A stretch of DNA of 64,000 nt from NCBI RefSeq assembly GCF_034531395.1, contig NZ_JARVCO010000002.1, forward strand, positions 496,001-560,000, given 5' to 3'. The position numbers and the translations under genes were made by a program. Positions 1-8,909 of the stretch are shown piece by piece (position 1 is the stretch's first letter; every line of letters begins with the position of its first letter). The notes beneath the pieces were generated by a model that saw nothing but the letters and a program-made list of their open reading frames with translations, was not told the DNA's origin and did not search any database. This DNA comes from Pontiella agarivorans (GTDB taxonomy: Bacteria > Verrucomicrobiota > Kiritimatiellia > Kiritimatiellales > Pontiellaceae).

Positions 1-765
1 CATGTGCTCGAAAATCTGCTCGCTAATGCGTTCGCATTCACGGAGTCCGGTTCGATCTGCCTGCGGGTGGAGTGCCGGTCCGTCAACGAATCCGGGGCCT
101 CGGTCTATTTCGAGGTCAAGGATTCCGGTATTGGTATCCCATCTGAAAAACAACAGTGGATTTTTGAAAAATTTGTCTACACGAGCGAGTTTGCTAAAGC
201 GCAACCGGATGATGCTGCCTTAGGACTGGCCATCAGTAAACGGCAGGTGGAACTGATGGGTGGAATATTGGGTGTCCACAGTGAAACGGGGCAGGGAACA
301 ACCTTTTACTTTAATCTGATGCTTCCTGTGGCGACGCCGTCCGGCCTGATGGACCGACCGAAAAGGGAGAGTCTGAACCGGGTGCGATGCGATAATATGA
401 GCATTCTGCTTGCGGAAGACAATCGTCTGAATCGGAAGGTGGCGGAGGATCTTTTGACGAAAGCCGGGTGCCGGGTTGATAGCGTTGAAAACGGCCGCGA
501 TGCCGCGCTGCAGGTCCGCAAGGCTGAATATGATGCGGTGTTGATGGACTGCGAGATGCCAGTGATGGATGGTTTTGAAAGCACGAAAAAAATCCGCAAG
601 ATGCCGGAGCCTTACCGCAGCATTCCCATTATCGCCCTTACGGCCAACGCCATGAAGGAAGATATCGAAAAATGCACTGCCGCCGGTATGACGGCCTATC
701 TTTCAAAACCCATCAGCCGCAAGCACCTGATTGAAGTGCTCAATCTGCATGTTCAGCAGGTTTAA
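1..765 (+). CDS. Hybrid sensor histidine kinase/response regulator, C-terminal part
   Basis: The reading frame is open from the first base, so the sensor and dimerisation parts lie outside the window. Counting from the first codon, residues 3-14 are an ATPase N box (VLENLLANAFAFT) and 41-47 a G1 box (DSGIGIP), followed by an F-box-like IFEKF. The G2 region reads GLAISKRQVELMGG. A receiver domain follows from about residue 133, with acidic Asp140 in AEDN, phosphoacceptor Asp183 in MDCEMPVMDG and Lys236 in SKPI. The protein should therefore autophosphorylate and pass phosphate to its own receiver. No output domain follows. Whether a phosphotransfer protein is next in the relay cannot be seen here. 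Confidence 0.88.
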   Translation, partial: HVLENLLANAFAFTESGSICLRVECRSVNESGASVYFEVKDSGIGIPSEKQQWIFEKFVYTSEFAKAQPDDAALGLAISKRQVELMGGILGVHSETGQGTTFYFNLMLPVATPSGLMDRPKRESLNRVRCDNMSILLAEDNRLNRKVAEDLLTKAGCRVDSVENGRDAALQVRKAEYDAVLMDCEMPVMDGFESTKKIRKMPEPYRSIPIIALTANAMKEDIEKCTAAGMTAYLSKPISRKHLIEVLNLHVQQV

Positions 766-853
766 CCGGGGGCTGCGAGAGATGCATGCATAGAATAACT
801 TGAACTCTTCGCGGTGAATCCGCATTTTCTTCTGCTGTTTACAGGGGAAGTTC

Positions 854-1402
854 ATGAAACTCTTTTTTATTTCCGACATCCATGGATCGCTGTCGGCTCT
901 GAATGCGGCGCTCGACTGCTTTCGGCAGGAACAGGCTGACCGGATTATCATCCTCGGCGATGCGCTCTATCACGGGCCGCGCAATCCGCTGCCCGACGGA
1001 TACAACCCGGCCGAAACCGCCCGGCTGTTGAATCTGTATAAGGACCGCATCATCGCAGTGCGCGGTAATTGCGACAGCGAAGTGGATCAGATGCTGATTG
1101 AATATCCCATGATGGAAACCTACGCCATTGTTCAGCTCGAGGACCGGAAGTTTTTTCTGACGCACGGGCATATCTATCATCCCGATGAACATCCGCCGCT
1201 GTGTGCCGGTGATATCCTGGCGTTCGGCCATATTCACCTGCCGATGGCGGAAAAGCGCGGCGACCTTTTTGTGTTCAATCCGGGGTCGATCTCACTGCCG
1301 AAGGAAAACAACCCGCCGTCGTACGGGCTGTTTGACGGCGGGAAGCTGCAGGTCAAAACCTTCGCCGGCGAAGTCCTGCGGGAAGTGGCGGGTGTCGGGT
1401 AA
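854..1402 (+). CDS. yfcE: YfcE/MJ0936-type metallophosphoesterase
   Basis: A 182-residue calcineurin-like phosphoesterase. It has the metal-binding blocks in order: DIHGS at residues 8-12, GDALYHGP in the second block, RGNCDS, LTHGH and FGHIH, followed by NPGS. This arrangement is typical of small YfcE phosphodiesterases, which hydrolyse phosphodiester model substrates; the physiological substrate is uncertain. The length matches the family. AGGGGAAG lies just before the ATG. It stands alone between the kinase gene and a coiled-coil gene, and no operon partner is obvious. Confidence 0.85.
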   Translation: MKLFFISDIHGSLSALNAALDCFRQEQADRIIILGDALYHGPRNPLPDGYNPAETARLLNLYKDRIIAVRGNCDSEVDQMLIEYPMMETYAIVQLEDRKFFLTHGHIYHPDEHPPLCAGDILAFGHIHLPMAEKRGDLFVFNPGSISLPKENNPPSYGLFDGGKLQVKTFAGEVLREVAGVG

Positions 1403-1469
1403 ATTCAGCGCCTTTTGGGCTCTGTCTCGATTTAAATATTTTTTTGTATACGTTTAACAAGGTTTGAAG

Positions 1470-1976
1470 ATGAAGTTTGAAGGTGGGAATTCCGAGCTGT
1501 TGGATAGCGGAACGGCTGAAAATATATCCGGTTCATTTGATGAGGTTGCGGAGCCGCATGAAAGCGGTCGTGACGATACCCTTTCGTTTCTGAACAGTTT
1601 GCCGCTCGTTCATAAACCTAAGCCGAAACATAGTGTGCTTGATGACCATCTTTCCTTTCTTAACAGCTTGCCGAAAGCCGGTTCCTCTACCGGAGAGAGG
1701 GCGACGGAACCGAGTCCCGCTCCCGTAAAGAAAAAGAAAAAAGTAAGTCGCAAGGTAAAGAAGAAGAGTCAGGCGCAGCTGATGCGCGAAGAAAAAAACC
1801 GGCGTGAAAAAGAACGGGCGGAAGCCAAACGGTTGCAATTGGAAAAACAACGGCAGGAAGCCGAGGAACGCCGAAAAAAGCAGGCCGAAGAGGATGAACG
1901 CACCCGAAAACAGATCGAGAATCTAGAAAAGCAAAAAAAGAAAAAGTCCTTTTTCGGAAAGTTCCTCGGGGCTTGA
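1470..1976 (+). CDS. Lys/Glu-rich coiled-coil protein with a repeated LSFLNSLP motif
   Basis: About 168 residues with no family I recognise. The first half carries an 11-residue repeat, DDTLSFLNSLP at residues 35-45 and DDHLSFLNSLP at 58-68. A strongly charged segment from about residue 85 onward is rich in K, E, R and Q and should form a long helix or coiled coil, ending in a basic, Phe-containing tail (KKKSFFGKFLGA). There is no signal peptide and no membrane segment. The ATG at 1470 is chosen because AAGG at 1459-1462 is well spaced; a TTG two codons upstream is also possible. The repeated hydrophobic motif looks like a short docking element, but this is inference. Confidence 0.6.
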   Translation: MKFEGGNSELLDSGTAENISGSFDEVAEPHESGRDDTLSFLNSLPLVHKPKPKHSVLDDHLSFLNSLPKAGSSTGERATEPSPAPVKKKKKVSRKVKKKSQAQLMREEKNRREKERAEAKRLQLEKQRQEAEERRKKQAEEDERTRKQIENLEKQKKKKSFFGKFLGA

Positions 1977-1978
1977 GT

Positions 1979-2338
1979 CTACCTGTGTTTCAATTTCAGC
2001 TCTTCGGCGGCGGCATTCAGCCGTCTGTCTTTGGTGAAGAGTTTCACGTTACCCAGTTTGCAGGAGGCCAGTAGGTGAATATCGATCAGGCCGATGCCCA
2101 GTCCGTGTAACTTATGTTTTTCGATGAAAAACAGTACTTCATCATCTTCCGCCTTTTTTATACGGGGCAGGGCGTGGAGCAGTGAAATAATCTCCTGACG
2201 GTTTTTCAGGTTCCCGCAGGCCAGCTCTCCGATGACGAACGGATGGATTGCCGCTTCACCATCATTCAGCAAAGCGGTCAGTTTTTCATTCCCGGAATTC
2301 AGGTGATCAATCCATATGGACGTATCGACCAGAACCAT
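1979..2338 (-). CDS. vapC: PIN-domain ribonuclease toxin VapC
   Basis: A 119-residue PIN domain. The expected acidic residues are present: Asp5 in LVDTSIW, Glu38 in GELACG, Asp86 in GLIDIHLL and Asp104 in FTKDRR. This set binds Mg2+ in VapC endoribonucleases, which cut tRNA or rRNA when freed from antitoxin. The start codon overlaps the stop codon of the upstream vapB by one base (TGATG), so the pair is translationally coupled. The length is normal for the family and all key residues are intact, so the toxin should be active. Confidence 0.9.
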   Translation of the reverse strand: MVLVDTSIWIDHLNSGNEKLTALLNDGEAAIHPFVIGELACGNLKNRQEIISLLHALPRIKKAEDDEVLFFIEKHKLHGLGIGLIDIHLLASCKLGNVKLFTKDRRLNAAAEELKLKHR

Positions 2339-2532
2339 CAGGCGGCACTCCGGCTGCGCGGCACCGGTTTAAGATCTTTTTCCGTTCCGCCCAGCGCGGC
2401 CAGACGGCGTGCGCTTTCCTGCGCAATCAGCGCTTCCAGCCCTTTACGAACCAACGTGGTCTTTTCCTTGATACCCGTCAAACGCGCCGCTTCCGCCATG
2501 ATTTCGTCATCAATATTTAATGTCGTTTTCAT
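2338..2532 (-). CDS. vapB: VapB-family antitoxin
   Basis: A 64-residue protein that starts MKTTLNIDDEIMAEA, the beta strand and helix of the VapB type II antitoxin family, and continues with TGIKEKTTLVRKGLEALI. The N-terminal half should dimerise and bind the promoter; the C-terminal tail, ending KPVPRSRSAA, would wrap the VapC toxin. It is the first gene of the vapBC operon. Such operons are usually autoregulated by the complex, but no clear operator was identified upstream. Confidence 0.88.
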   Translation of the reverse strand: MKTTLNIDDEIMAEAARLTGIKEKTTLVRKGLEALIAQESARRLAALGGTEKDLKPVPRSRSAA

Positions 2533-2579
2533 ATGGCGATATATGGACTAAATGGATGGGGGTGTCGAGGCGGAAGTGG

Positions 2580-2635
2580 GACAGGCATTCTGCCTGTCAA
2601 TTCGCGCAAAGGAGCTCAATTTCGGCAGACAGGCT
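2580..2635. repeat. REP-like hairpin between vapB and polA
   Basis: GACAGGCA, loop TTC, TGCCTGTC forms a perfect 8-bp stem at 2580-2598. About 25 bases later GGCAGACAGGC repeats half of it. A related CAGGC/GCCTG hairpin lies at 892-908 past 50,000 (50892-50908). It sits outside genes and reads as a small dispersed palindromic element. A terminator role is unlikely because no T tract follows. Confidence 0.5.
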
Positions 2636-2727
2636 GGACTATCCCATCATACCGATCCTCCGAAATATTCAGTCGAGCCGGGAATATGCCAATATCCTTT
2701 AAACTTTCTGATCATTTGAGCATCCGC

Positions 2728-5517
2728 TTAATGCGCCTCAAGCCAGTTGTTGCCGGTTCCGGATTCGACGAGGATGGGGATTTCCATGGGGATGGCGGAG
2801 CGCATTTTTTCTTCGATGAGGGGGATGAGTTCGTCGGCCTCATCGAGGGCGAGGTCGAAGACGAGTTCGTCGTGGACCTGCAGCAGGAGTTTGGTTTGGG
2901 TCTGCTTTTCTTCGAGCATTTTCTGGATGGCGATCATGGCGATTTTGATCATGTCGGCGGCGGTGCCCTGAATGGGGGCGTTGATGGCATTGCGTTCGGC
3001 GCCGGAACGGACCATCTGGTTTTTGGCGTTGATGTCGCGGATGTAGCGGCGTCGGCCGGTGATGGTTTCGACATATTCATGCTGTTGTGCAAATTCGATG
3101 GTTTTGTCGAGGTAGTCCTGCACGCCGGGATAGTTGGCGCGATACTGCTCGATAATTTCCTGCGCTTCTTTGCGCGAAATGCCGAGGCGCTGGGAGAGGC
3201 CGAAGGCGGATATGCCGTAGATGATGCCGAAGTTGACCATCTTGGCCTTGGAGCGCATTTCGCGGGTGACGTCGTTTTTATCAACGCCGAATACGCGCGC
3301 GGCGGTGGCGGTGTGAATGTCTTCGCCGTGGATGAAGGCGTCGCGGAGACCCTGGTCGCCGGAGAGTTCGGCCATGATGCGCAGTTCGATCTGGGAATAG
3401 TCGGAGGCGAGCAGGGTAAAGCCGTCACGCGGGATAAAGGCGCGGCGGATTTCGCGGCCCTCTTCGGTGCGGATGGGAATATTCTGCAGGTTGGGATTTA
3501 CGGATGAGAGCCGGCCGGTGGTGGTGATGGCCTGGCTGAAGGTGGTGTGTAATCTTCCCGTCTCTGGAAAAACCTCTTTGGGCAGGGCATCGACGTAGGT
3601 GGATTTGAGTTTGGTCAGACCGCGGTAGTCGAGCACCATGCGGGCGATCTCGTGTTCACGGGCGAGTTCAGAGAGGACTTCCTCGTTGGTTTTATACTGC
3701 CCGGTTTTGGTTTTTTTCGGTTTTTCGACGAGTTGCAGAACATCGAATAAAACTTCACCGAGCTGTTTAGGGGAGTTGAGGTTGAATTCCATGCCGGCCT
3801 TGGTGTAGATGCCGGTTTCCAGGGTCTGGATTTTTTCGCCGAGTGTGGATGTATATTTTTCCAGGTTGGACACATCGAGGTTGATGCCGTTGTATTCCAT
3901 CTGCGCGAGTACGGGAAGGAGCGGGGTTTCGATTTCGTAGAAGACGCGTTCCTGTCCGCGCTCTTTGAGCATCGGTTTGAGTTTGTGCCAGAGCTGCAGA
4001 GTGATGTCGGCATCTTCGCAGGCATATTCGCAGAGCTGGTCGGGGTCGACATCGCGCATGGATTTCTGTTCCGACTTTTTCTCGCCGATGAGGGCTCCGA
4101 TCGGGACGGGGGAATAGTTGAGCAGTGATTCGGCGAGGTGATCCATATTGTGCTTCTGGTCGGGATCGATGAGGTAGTGGGCGAGCATGGTGTCGAGCAG
4201 TTCTCCTTTCACTGCGATGCCGTTCCACTTCAGGACGCTGATATCATATTTGAGGTTCTGGCCGACTTTGCGTACATCGGGATTTCCAAGGATTGGAAGA
4301 AAGGGTTCGAGAGCGAGCTTCATCTGCTCGGTGTCCGGGGGCAGGGTGACGAACCAGGCCTCGCCGGGTTCGATGCAGAACGAAATGCCGATCAGTTCGG
4401 CGGTGCGAACGTCGAGGCCGGTGGTTTCGGTATCGAAACAGATTTCCAGGACCCCGGAGAGTTTTTCAGCCAGCGCGGTGCGTTCGGCGGCGGTGGTGAC
4501 GAGGTGGTATTTATGTTTGACCTCCCGGATGGTTTTGAAGCCCGGTGCAGGTTCGGTCATTTCGGGCTGCTCGGCGGCGGCGAATTCAAAGAGATCGCCC
4601 TGACCGCTGGAGGCGGCCGCCACGGCGACGGAGGAGGGCGTGGGAGATTCGCCGAAGAGGCGTTTGATCAGCGATTTGAATTCAAGTTCGGTGAAAAGCA
4701 GTTTCAGGGCATCATCGTTGCGCTCACCGATGATGAGGCTGTCAGGATCTTCCTTGACTGGGACATCGCACTTAATGGTGACGAGGCGTTTGGAGAGCAG
4801 GGCCTGGTTTTTGTTGGCTTCGACTTTTTCCTTCTGCTTGCCCTTCAGCTGATCGGTGTTTTCCAGCAGATTTTCGACCGAGCCGAACTGCTTGATCAGT
4901 TTGACGGCGGTTTTGGGGCCGATGCCCGGAACGCCGGGGATGTTGTCGGCGGTATCGCCGGCGAGCCCGAGGATATCAATGACCTGTTCGATGTTGGAGA
5001 TATCCCACTGTTCGAGGATTTTTTTGACGTCAAGCAACTCGGCGTCGCCGCCGCTGCGGCCGGGTTTGAGCATGAAGGTATGTTCGTCGACGAGCTGGGC
5101 ATAGTCTTTATCGGGCGTGACCATGTAGGTTTCGTAACCCTCTTTTTCGGCCTGCCGGGCCAGAGTGCCGATCACATCGTCGGCTTCGAAACCGGGATAT
5201 TCGAGCATCGGAATGTTGAAGGCTTTGAGCAGGGTTTTGATGCGCGGGATGGCGGTGCGGATACCTTCGGGGGTTTCGTCGCGGGTGGCCTTGTATTCCG
5301 GATATTCGTCATGCCGGAAGGTGGGGCCGGAGGCGTCGAGGGCGACGGCGATGTGGGTCGGTTCGTAGGTGTGGATGAGGTCGAGCAGGGTGTTGATAAA
5401 GCCGAATACGGCGGAGGTGTTTTCCCCTTTGGAGTTGATGCGCGGGTTGCGGATGAAGCCGAAATAGGCGCGGAAAATGATGGCCATGCCGTCGATGAGG
5501 AAGAGTTTTTTGTCCAT
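2728..5517 (-). CDS. polA: DNA polymerase I
   Basis: A 929-residue family A polymerase of normal length. The N-terminal flap (5'-3') nuclease starts LFLIDGMAIIFRAYFGF and has GIGPKTA in its helix-hairpin-helix. The 3'-5' exonuclease domain keeps DTETTGLD (Asp362, Glu364), so proofreading should be active. In the polymerase domain, motif A is DYSQIELR (Asp706), motif B is RSGAERNAINAPIQG and motif C is VHDELVFD (Asp883). It fills gaps in repair and removes RNA primers. It is monocistronic on the minus strand, with an imperfect inverted repeat upstream. One copy of the window's 15-bp dyad lies inside at 4284-4298. Confidence 0.97.
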   Translation of the reverse strand: MDKKLFLIDGMAIIFRAYFGFIRNPRINSKGENTSAVFGFINTLLDLIHTYEPTHIAVALDASGPTFRHDEYPEYKATRDETPEGIRTAIPRIKTLLKAFNIPMLEYPGFEADDVIGTLARQAEKEGYETYMVTPDKDYAQLVDEHTFMLKPGRSGGDAELLDVKKILEQWDISNIEQVIDILGLAGDTADNIPGVPGIGPKTAVKLIKQFGSVENLLENTDQLKGKQKEKVEANKNQALLSKRLVTIKCDVPVKEDPDSLIIGERNDDALKLLFTELEFKSLIKRLFGESPTPSSVAVAAASSGQGDLFEFAAAEQPEMTEPAPGFKTIREVKHKYHLVTTAAERTALAEKLSGVLEICFDTETTGLDVRTAELIGISFCIEPGEAWFVTLPPDTEQMKLALEPFLPILGNPDVRKVGQNLKYDISVLKWNGIAVKGELLDTMLAHYLIDPDQKHNMDHLAESLLNYSPVPIGALIGEKKSEQKSMRDVDPDQLCEYACEDADITLQLWHKLKPMLKERGQERVFYEIETPLLPVLAQMEYNGINLDVSNLEKYTSTLGEKIQTLETGIYTKAGMEFNLNSPKQLGEVLFDVLQLVEKPKKTKTGQYKTNEEVLSELAREHEIARMVLDYRGLTKLKSTYVDALPKEVFPETGRLHTTFSQAITTTGRLSSVNPNLQNIPIRTEEGREIRRAFIPRDGFTLLASDYSQIELRIMAELSGDQGLRDAFIHGEDIHTATAARVFGVDKNDVTREMRSKAKMVNFGIIYGISAFGLSQRLGISRKEAQEIIEQYRANYPGVQDYLDKTIEFAQQHEYVETITGRRRYIRDINAKNQMVRSGAERNAINAPIQGTAADMIKIAMIAIQKMLEEKQTQTKLLLQVHDELVFDLALDEADELIPLIEEKMRSAIPMEIPILVESGTGNNWLEAH

Positions 5518-5533
5518 ATTAAATCCTTTTTAA

Positions 5534-5611
5534 ACCACTGATTTGCACTAATCATCACTAATCCGGCTGTGCGGAAAAGATAATTCGTTGAGACTAGTGA
5601 AGATTTGTGGT
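5534..5611. repeat. Imperfect inverted repeat upstream of polA
   Basis: The left arm, 5534-5553, starts ACCACTGATTTGCACTAATC. It matches the reverse complement of the right arm, 5592-5611, at 15 of 20 positions. It lies between the divergent polA and tpiA starts. It could be an old palindromic intergenic repeat or form a hairpin in a 5' leader. No protein is encoded here. Confidence 0.45.
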
Positions 5612-5741
5612 CGCGTCCCCGCCTTTTTCATTAATTTTCACCTTTGCCTATCGGTGCGGGTTTCGCTAGATTCCCCGTTCATTTTTTGAACAAAACTGGG
5701 TGTTAACTGAATTATATTTCAAACGAAACGGAGATGTTTAG

Positions 5742-6497
5742 ATGAGAAAGAAGATTATTGCCGGTAACTGGAAAATGAATAAAACCGTCGAAGAGGCGAT
5801 CGAGCTGGCCAATGGCGTGAAGCGCGAGCTGGCCGACTGCACCGAAGTTGATGTGGTGCTCTGCCCTCCGTTCACTGCGATTAAATCGGTGAGCGATATT
5901 GTTTCCGAAACGCAGATCGCGGTCGGTTCCCAGAATATGTCTTCGGAAGACGAAGGCGCGTACACCGGCGAAATCTGCCACAGCATGCTGAAAGAGCTGT
6001 TCGTGCGCTACGTGATTCTCGGCCACAGTGAACGCCGCGAGTATTATAAAGAAACCGACGAGTGGATTAATAAGAAGGTGATTAAAGCCCTCGAAAAGAA
6101 TCTCCGCCCGATCCTCTGCGTGGGTGAAACCCTCGAAGACCGTGAATCCGGCAGCACCGAAAAGGTGGTTGAAGTGCAGGTTCGTGAAGGCCTGAAAAAC
6201 GTTGCGGCCGATGCGTACACGGAACTGGTAATTGCCTATGAGCCCGTCTGGGCGATCGGTACCGGTAAAGTGGCTACGGCCGAGCAGGCCCAGGAAGTTC
6301 ATGCCTTTATCCGTGCAACGGTTAAAGATATGGTCGGTGAAGAAGCGGCCAATGCGGTTCGCATTCAGTACGGCGGATCCATGAAACCGGGTAATGCTCC
6401 GGAACTGCTGGCGCAGCCGGACATCGACGGCGGCTTGATCGGCGGCGCTGCGCTTGACGCAGAATCGTTCGCCGGAATCGTTAAAGCCGGAATGTAA
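5742..6497 (+). CDS. tpiA: Triosephosphate isomerase
   Basis: A 251-residue TIM-barrel enzyme that interconverts dihydroxyacetone phosphate and glyceraldehyde 3-phosphate in glycolysis and gluconeogenesis. Catalytic residues are all present: Asn9 and Lys11 in GNWKMN, His95 in LGHSERR and Glu167 in AYEPVWAIGTG. The phosphate-binding YGGS and GGLIGGA loops follow. Length is standard. The start follows an AACGGAG ribosome site. secG follows about 115 bases downstream, as in many bacteria, but a large hairpin separates them. Confidence 0.97.
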   Translation: MRKKIIAGNWKMNKTVEEAIELANGVKRELADCTEVDVVLCPPFTAIKSVSDIVSETQIAVGSQNMSSEDEGAYTGEICHSMLKELFVRYVILGHSERREYYKETDEWINKKVIKALEKNLRPILCVGETLEDRESGSTEKVVEVQVREGLKNVAADAYTELVIAYEPVWAIGTGKVATAEQAQEVHAFIRATVKDMVGEEAANAVRIQYGGSMKPGNAPELLAQPDIDGGLIGGAALDAESFAGIVKAGM

Positions 6498-6520
6498 TTC
6501 GCGGCGGTGCCGCGTGGTTG

Positions 6521-6586
6521 AAGGTCTGAACGTCGAAGATCGAATGCTTTTCAGCTTTGATTTTCGATCTTCGGCCGGAAGACCTT
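6521..6586. repeat. Large imperfect hairpin between tpiA and secG
   Basis: AAGGTCT at 6521-6527 pairs with AGACCTT at 6580-6586. Inside that, CGAAGATCGAA at 6534-6544 pairs with TTCGATCTTCG at 6563-6573. Small internal loops separate the two stems. No T tract follows, so it is more likely a repeat or an RNA processing/stability element than a simple terminator. Confidence 0.5.
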
Positions 6587-6613
6587 AGACCAAGTAGGAA
6601 TAAAGGAAAAATT

Positions 6614-7003
6614 ATGTTAGTTCTTAAGGCGCTTTTGATTGTTGTTCTGGTTCTCAGCTGTCTGTTGCTGATCGGCCTGGTGTTGTTGCAGAAATCGAAG
6701 AGTGAAGGACTGGGACTGGCGTTCGGCGCCGGAGCCGGCGAATCGCTGTTCGGTGCGCGTGCAGGTAACGTTCTGTCCAAAGCAACGGTGGTTCTCGGCA
6801 TTGTGTTCATGGGTACGACGCTCGCGCTGGGCGTTATGTTTGCCCAGAAAGACAAGACGCTGATGGACAGTGTGAAGAGTGAACCGGTGCAGCCGGCGGC
6901 TGTTCAGGCTGCTCCGATTCAGGGACTGGATACCGGTGCTGCAGAAGCGCAGCCGGCTGCGGCTGTTCCGCAGGGCGACCCTTCAGCACCCGTTGCAGAA
7001 TAA
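6614..7003 (+). CDS. secG: Preprotein translocase subunit SecG
   Basis: About 129 residues. Two membrane helices, at roughly 3-23 and 50-72, enclose the conserved SecG cytoplasmic loop (LLQKSKSEGLG, then FGAGAGESLFG). SecG stimulates SecYEG-dependent export in the inner membrane. The ATG at 6614 is chosen because AAAGGA lies seven bases upstream; an upstream in-frame start would add an unrelated extension. The tail after residue 85 is rich in Ala, Pro and Gln and longer than in E. coli, as in many non-proteobacterial SecGs. Confidence 0.9.
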   Translation: MLVLKALLIVVLVLSCLLLIGLVLLQKSKSEGLGLAFGAGAGESLFGARAGNVLSKATVVLGIVFMGTTLALGVMFAQKDKTLMDSVKSEPVQPAAVQAAPIQGLDTGAAEAQPAAAVPQGDPSAPVAE

Positions 7004-7025
7004 TACAGGTTAAGTGCCTTTCTGA

Positions 7026-8906
7026 ATGGCATTCAGGCCTCCAGTAATTAGACTCCTCCTGGCCGTATCGACGGTTATTGCGGGGAGTTTTCTGCTTTTC
7101 GGGTGCGGTGGAAAAGAAGGCCGCTTCCCGGTAAAGCCCGGCGAGACGGTGCAGTATGGTCAGACGTCGCGTATTCGCGGATTGGATCCGGGGATCAGCG
7201 GCGAGGTTTCTTCGTCGATGGCCATTTCCAAGCTGTATGAAGGCCTGCTCGAATACGACTATCTGGCCCGGCCGTATAAAGTGATTCCCGCGTTGGCGGA
7301 GTCGGTGCCGGAGGTTTCCGAAGACGGACTGGTGTATACTTTCACCATTCGGAAGGGGATTTATTTTCATGACAATCCCTGTTTTCCGGACGGCAAAGGG
7401 CGCGAGCTCAACGCCCGGGATTTTGTCTATTCATTTAAGCGCGTGGCTGATGTGAAAAATGCATCGTCCGGGTTCTGGGTATTCAATAACCGCATTAAAG
7501 GAATTGATGCTTTTCATGATGCTTCAAAGGGCGAGGAACCAACGGATTATTCGATGGATGTGGAGGGGTTGCAGGCGCTCGATGACTATACCCTGCAAAT
7601 TACGCTGCTCGAACCCTACCCGCAGCTGCTTTATATCCTGGCTATGCATTATGCTTTTGTGGTTCCGCACGAGGCGGTGGAATTTTACGGCAAAGAATTT
7701 GTGAATAATCCGGTGGGCACGGGGCCGTATGAGCTGGTGGAATGGCGGCGGAATTCCCGTATTGAATTTTACCGCAGTCCGAAATGGGCGGAGACCGGCC
7801 GCGTGGAGCGGTATCCGTCGAAAGGTACTCCGGAACAGGTGGCGGCGGGGCTGTTGAAAGATGCCGGGAAACCGATACCGTTTAATGACCGGGTGGTTCA
7901 GTTTGTTATCGATGATGCGACCACCTCCTGGATGATGTTTCTCGCCGGACAGCTCGGGGCGTCCTCGATTTCGCCCGATAACTGGGATGCGGTGGTGATG
8001 CCGGACAAAAGCCTGAGTTCATCGCTGTCGGGTCGGGGCATTGAGCTGATTTCCTCTCCGTATACTGCCGTCTATTATTTAGGATTCAACTGGGATGATC
8101 CGGTGGTGGGCGAAGTGGATGATCCGGCGCAGAATTTGCGAAACCGCAAACTGCGTCAGGCGCTCAGCTGTGCCTATGAGTTTGATGTGATGAACCAGTT
8201 TATGAATAACCGGCTCTATCCCGTGGAGGGGCCGATTCCATCACCGCTGGCCGGTGAACTGAAGGAGCCGTCGCCCTATCGGTTTAATTTGGAAAAGGCG
8301 AAACGGCTGCTGGCCGAGGCTGGCTATCCGGGCGGCATTAATCCCAAAACAGGGAAGCGGCTCGAGATTAATATTGAAATGGGCAGTGCGGATGCAAACA
8401 CACGTCAATCCACGGCGCTGCTGGCGGATATGTTTGAAAAAATCGGCGTGGTGTTGAAGGCCAACTATAACACCTGGCCGGCGTTCATCGAGAAAATGAA
8501 CCGCAGGCAGGCGCAGACATTCCGCCTGGCGTGGGTGGCCGATTATCCTGATGCGGAAAATTTCCTGCAGCTTTTCTACAGTAAAAATGAGTCGCCCGGA
8601 CCGAATCATTCCAACTATCGGAATGCCGAAATCGACCGGCTGTACGAGAAAGTCCGTATTATGCCCGATTCTCCGGAACGCACTGCGCTTTATGAAAAGA
8701 TGTCGCGCATTATCGTGGAGGATGCCCCCTGGATTTTCCAATTTCAGCCGATGAGTTTTGCGGTAAAGCACCGCTGGATTGAAAACTATATTCCGCATGA
8801 TTATCCGTACGGCATGGGAAAATACCGGCGGAGCAATCCCGAAATCCGTAAGGCCTGGATGGAATCGTACGGCGATAAAAAACTCGATATGACGGGGCAG
8901 GAGTGA
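7026..8906 (+). CDS. Peptide-type ABC transporter substrate-binding lipoprotein (SBP family 5)
   Basis: A 626-residue OppA/DppA-like binding protein. A signal peptide ends in a lipobox, LLFGC, with the lipidated Cys at 27. Family features include the N-terminal GLDPGISGEVSSSMAISKLYEGLLEYD block, DFVYSFKRVAD, GTGPYELVEW and the late AQTFRLAWVADYPDAENFLQ block. It is longer than the usual 510-560 residues. It heads a tightly packed five-gene transporter operon with two permeases and two ATPases. The substrate is probably a peptide, but family 5 proteins also bind oligosaccharides and nickel, so this is not settled by sequence. Confidence 0.9.
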   Translation: MAFRPPVIRLLLAVSTVIAGSFLLFGCGGKEGRFPVKPGETVQYGQTSRIRGLDPGISGEVSSSMAISKLYEGLLEYDYLARPYKVIPALAESVPEVSEDGLVYTFTIRKGIYFHDNPCFPDGKGRELNARDFVYSFKRVADVKNASSGFWVFNNRIKGIDAFHDASKGEEPTDYSMDVEGLQALDDYTLQITLLEPYPQLLYILAMHYAFVVPHEAVEFYGKEFVNNPVGTGPYELVEWRRNSRIEFYRSPKWAETGRVERYPSKGTPEQVAAGLLKDAGKPIPFNDRVVQFVIDDATTSWMMFLAGQLGASSISPDNWDAVVMPDKSLSSSLSGRGIELISSPYTAVYYLGFNWDDPVVGEVDDPAQNLRNRKLRQALSCAYEFDVMNQFMNNRLYPVEGPIPSPLAGELKEPSPYRFNLEKAKRLLAEAGYPGGINPKTGKRLEINIEMGSADANTRQSTALLADMFEKIGVVLKANYNTWPAFIEKMNRRQAQTFRLAWVADYPDAENFLQLFYSKNESPGPNHSNYRNAEIDRLYEKVRIMPDSPERTALYEKMSRIIVEDAPWIFQFQPMSFAVKHRWIENYIPHDYPYGMGKYRRSNPEIRKAWMESYGDKKLDMTGQE

Positions 8907-8909
8907 CGG

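Noticed and set aside
2533-3507. 324-codon frame opposite the end of polA
   Set aside because: It is a shadow of polA, which carries motifs A, B and C in this stretch.
4138-5541. 467-codon open frame on the plus strand opposite polA
   Set aside because: It is antisense to a fully conserved polA and its translation is low-complexity G/F/D/E-rich, as expected from high GC at third positions.
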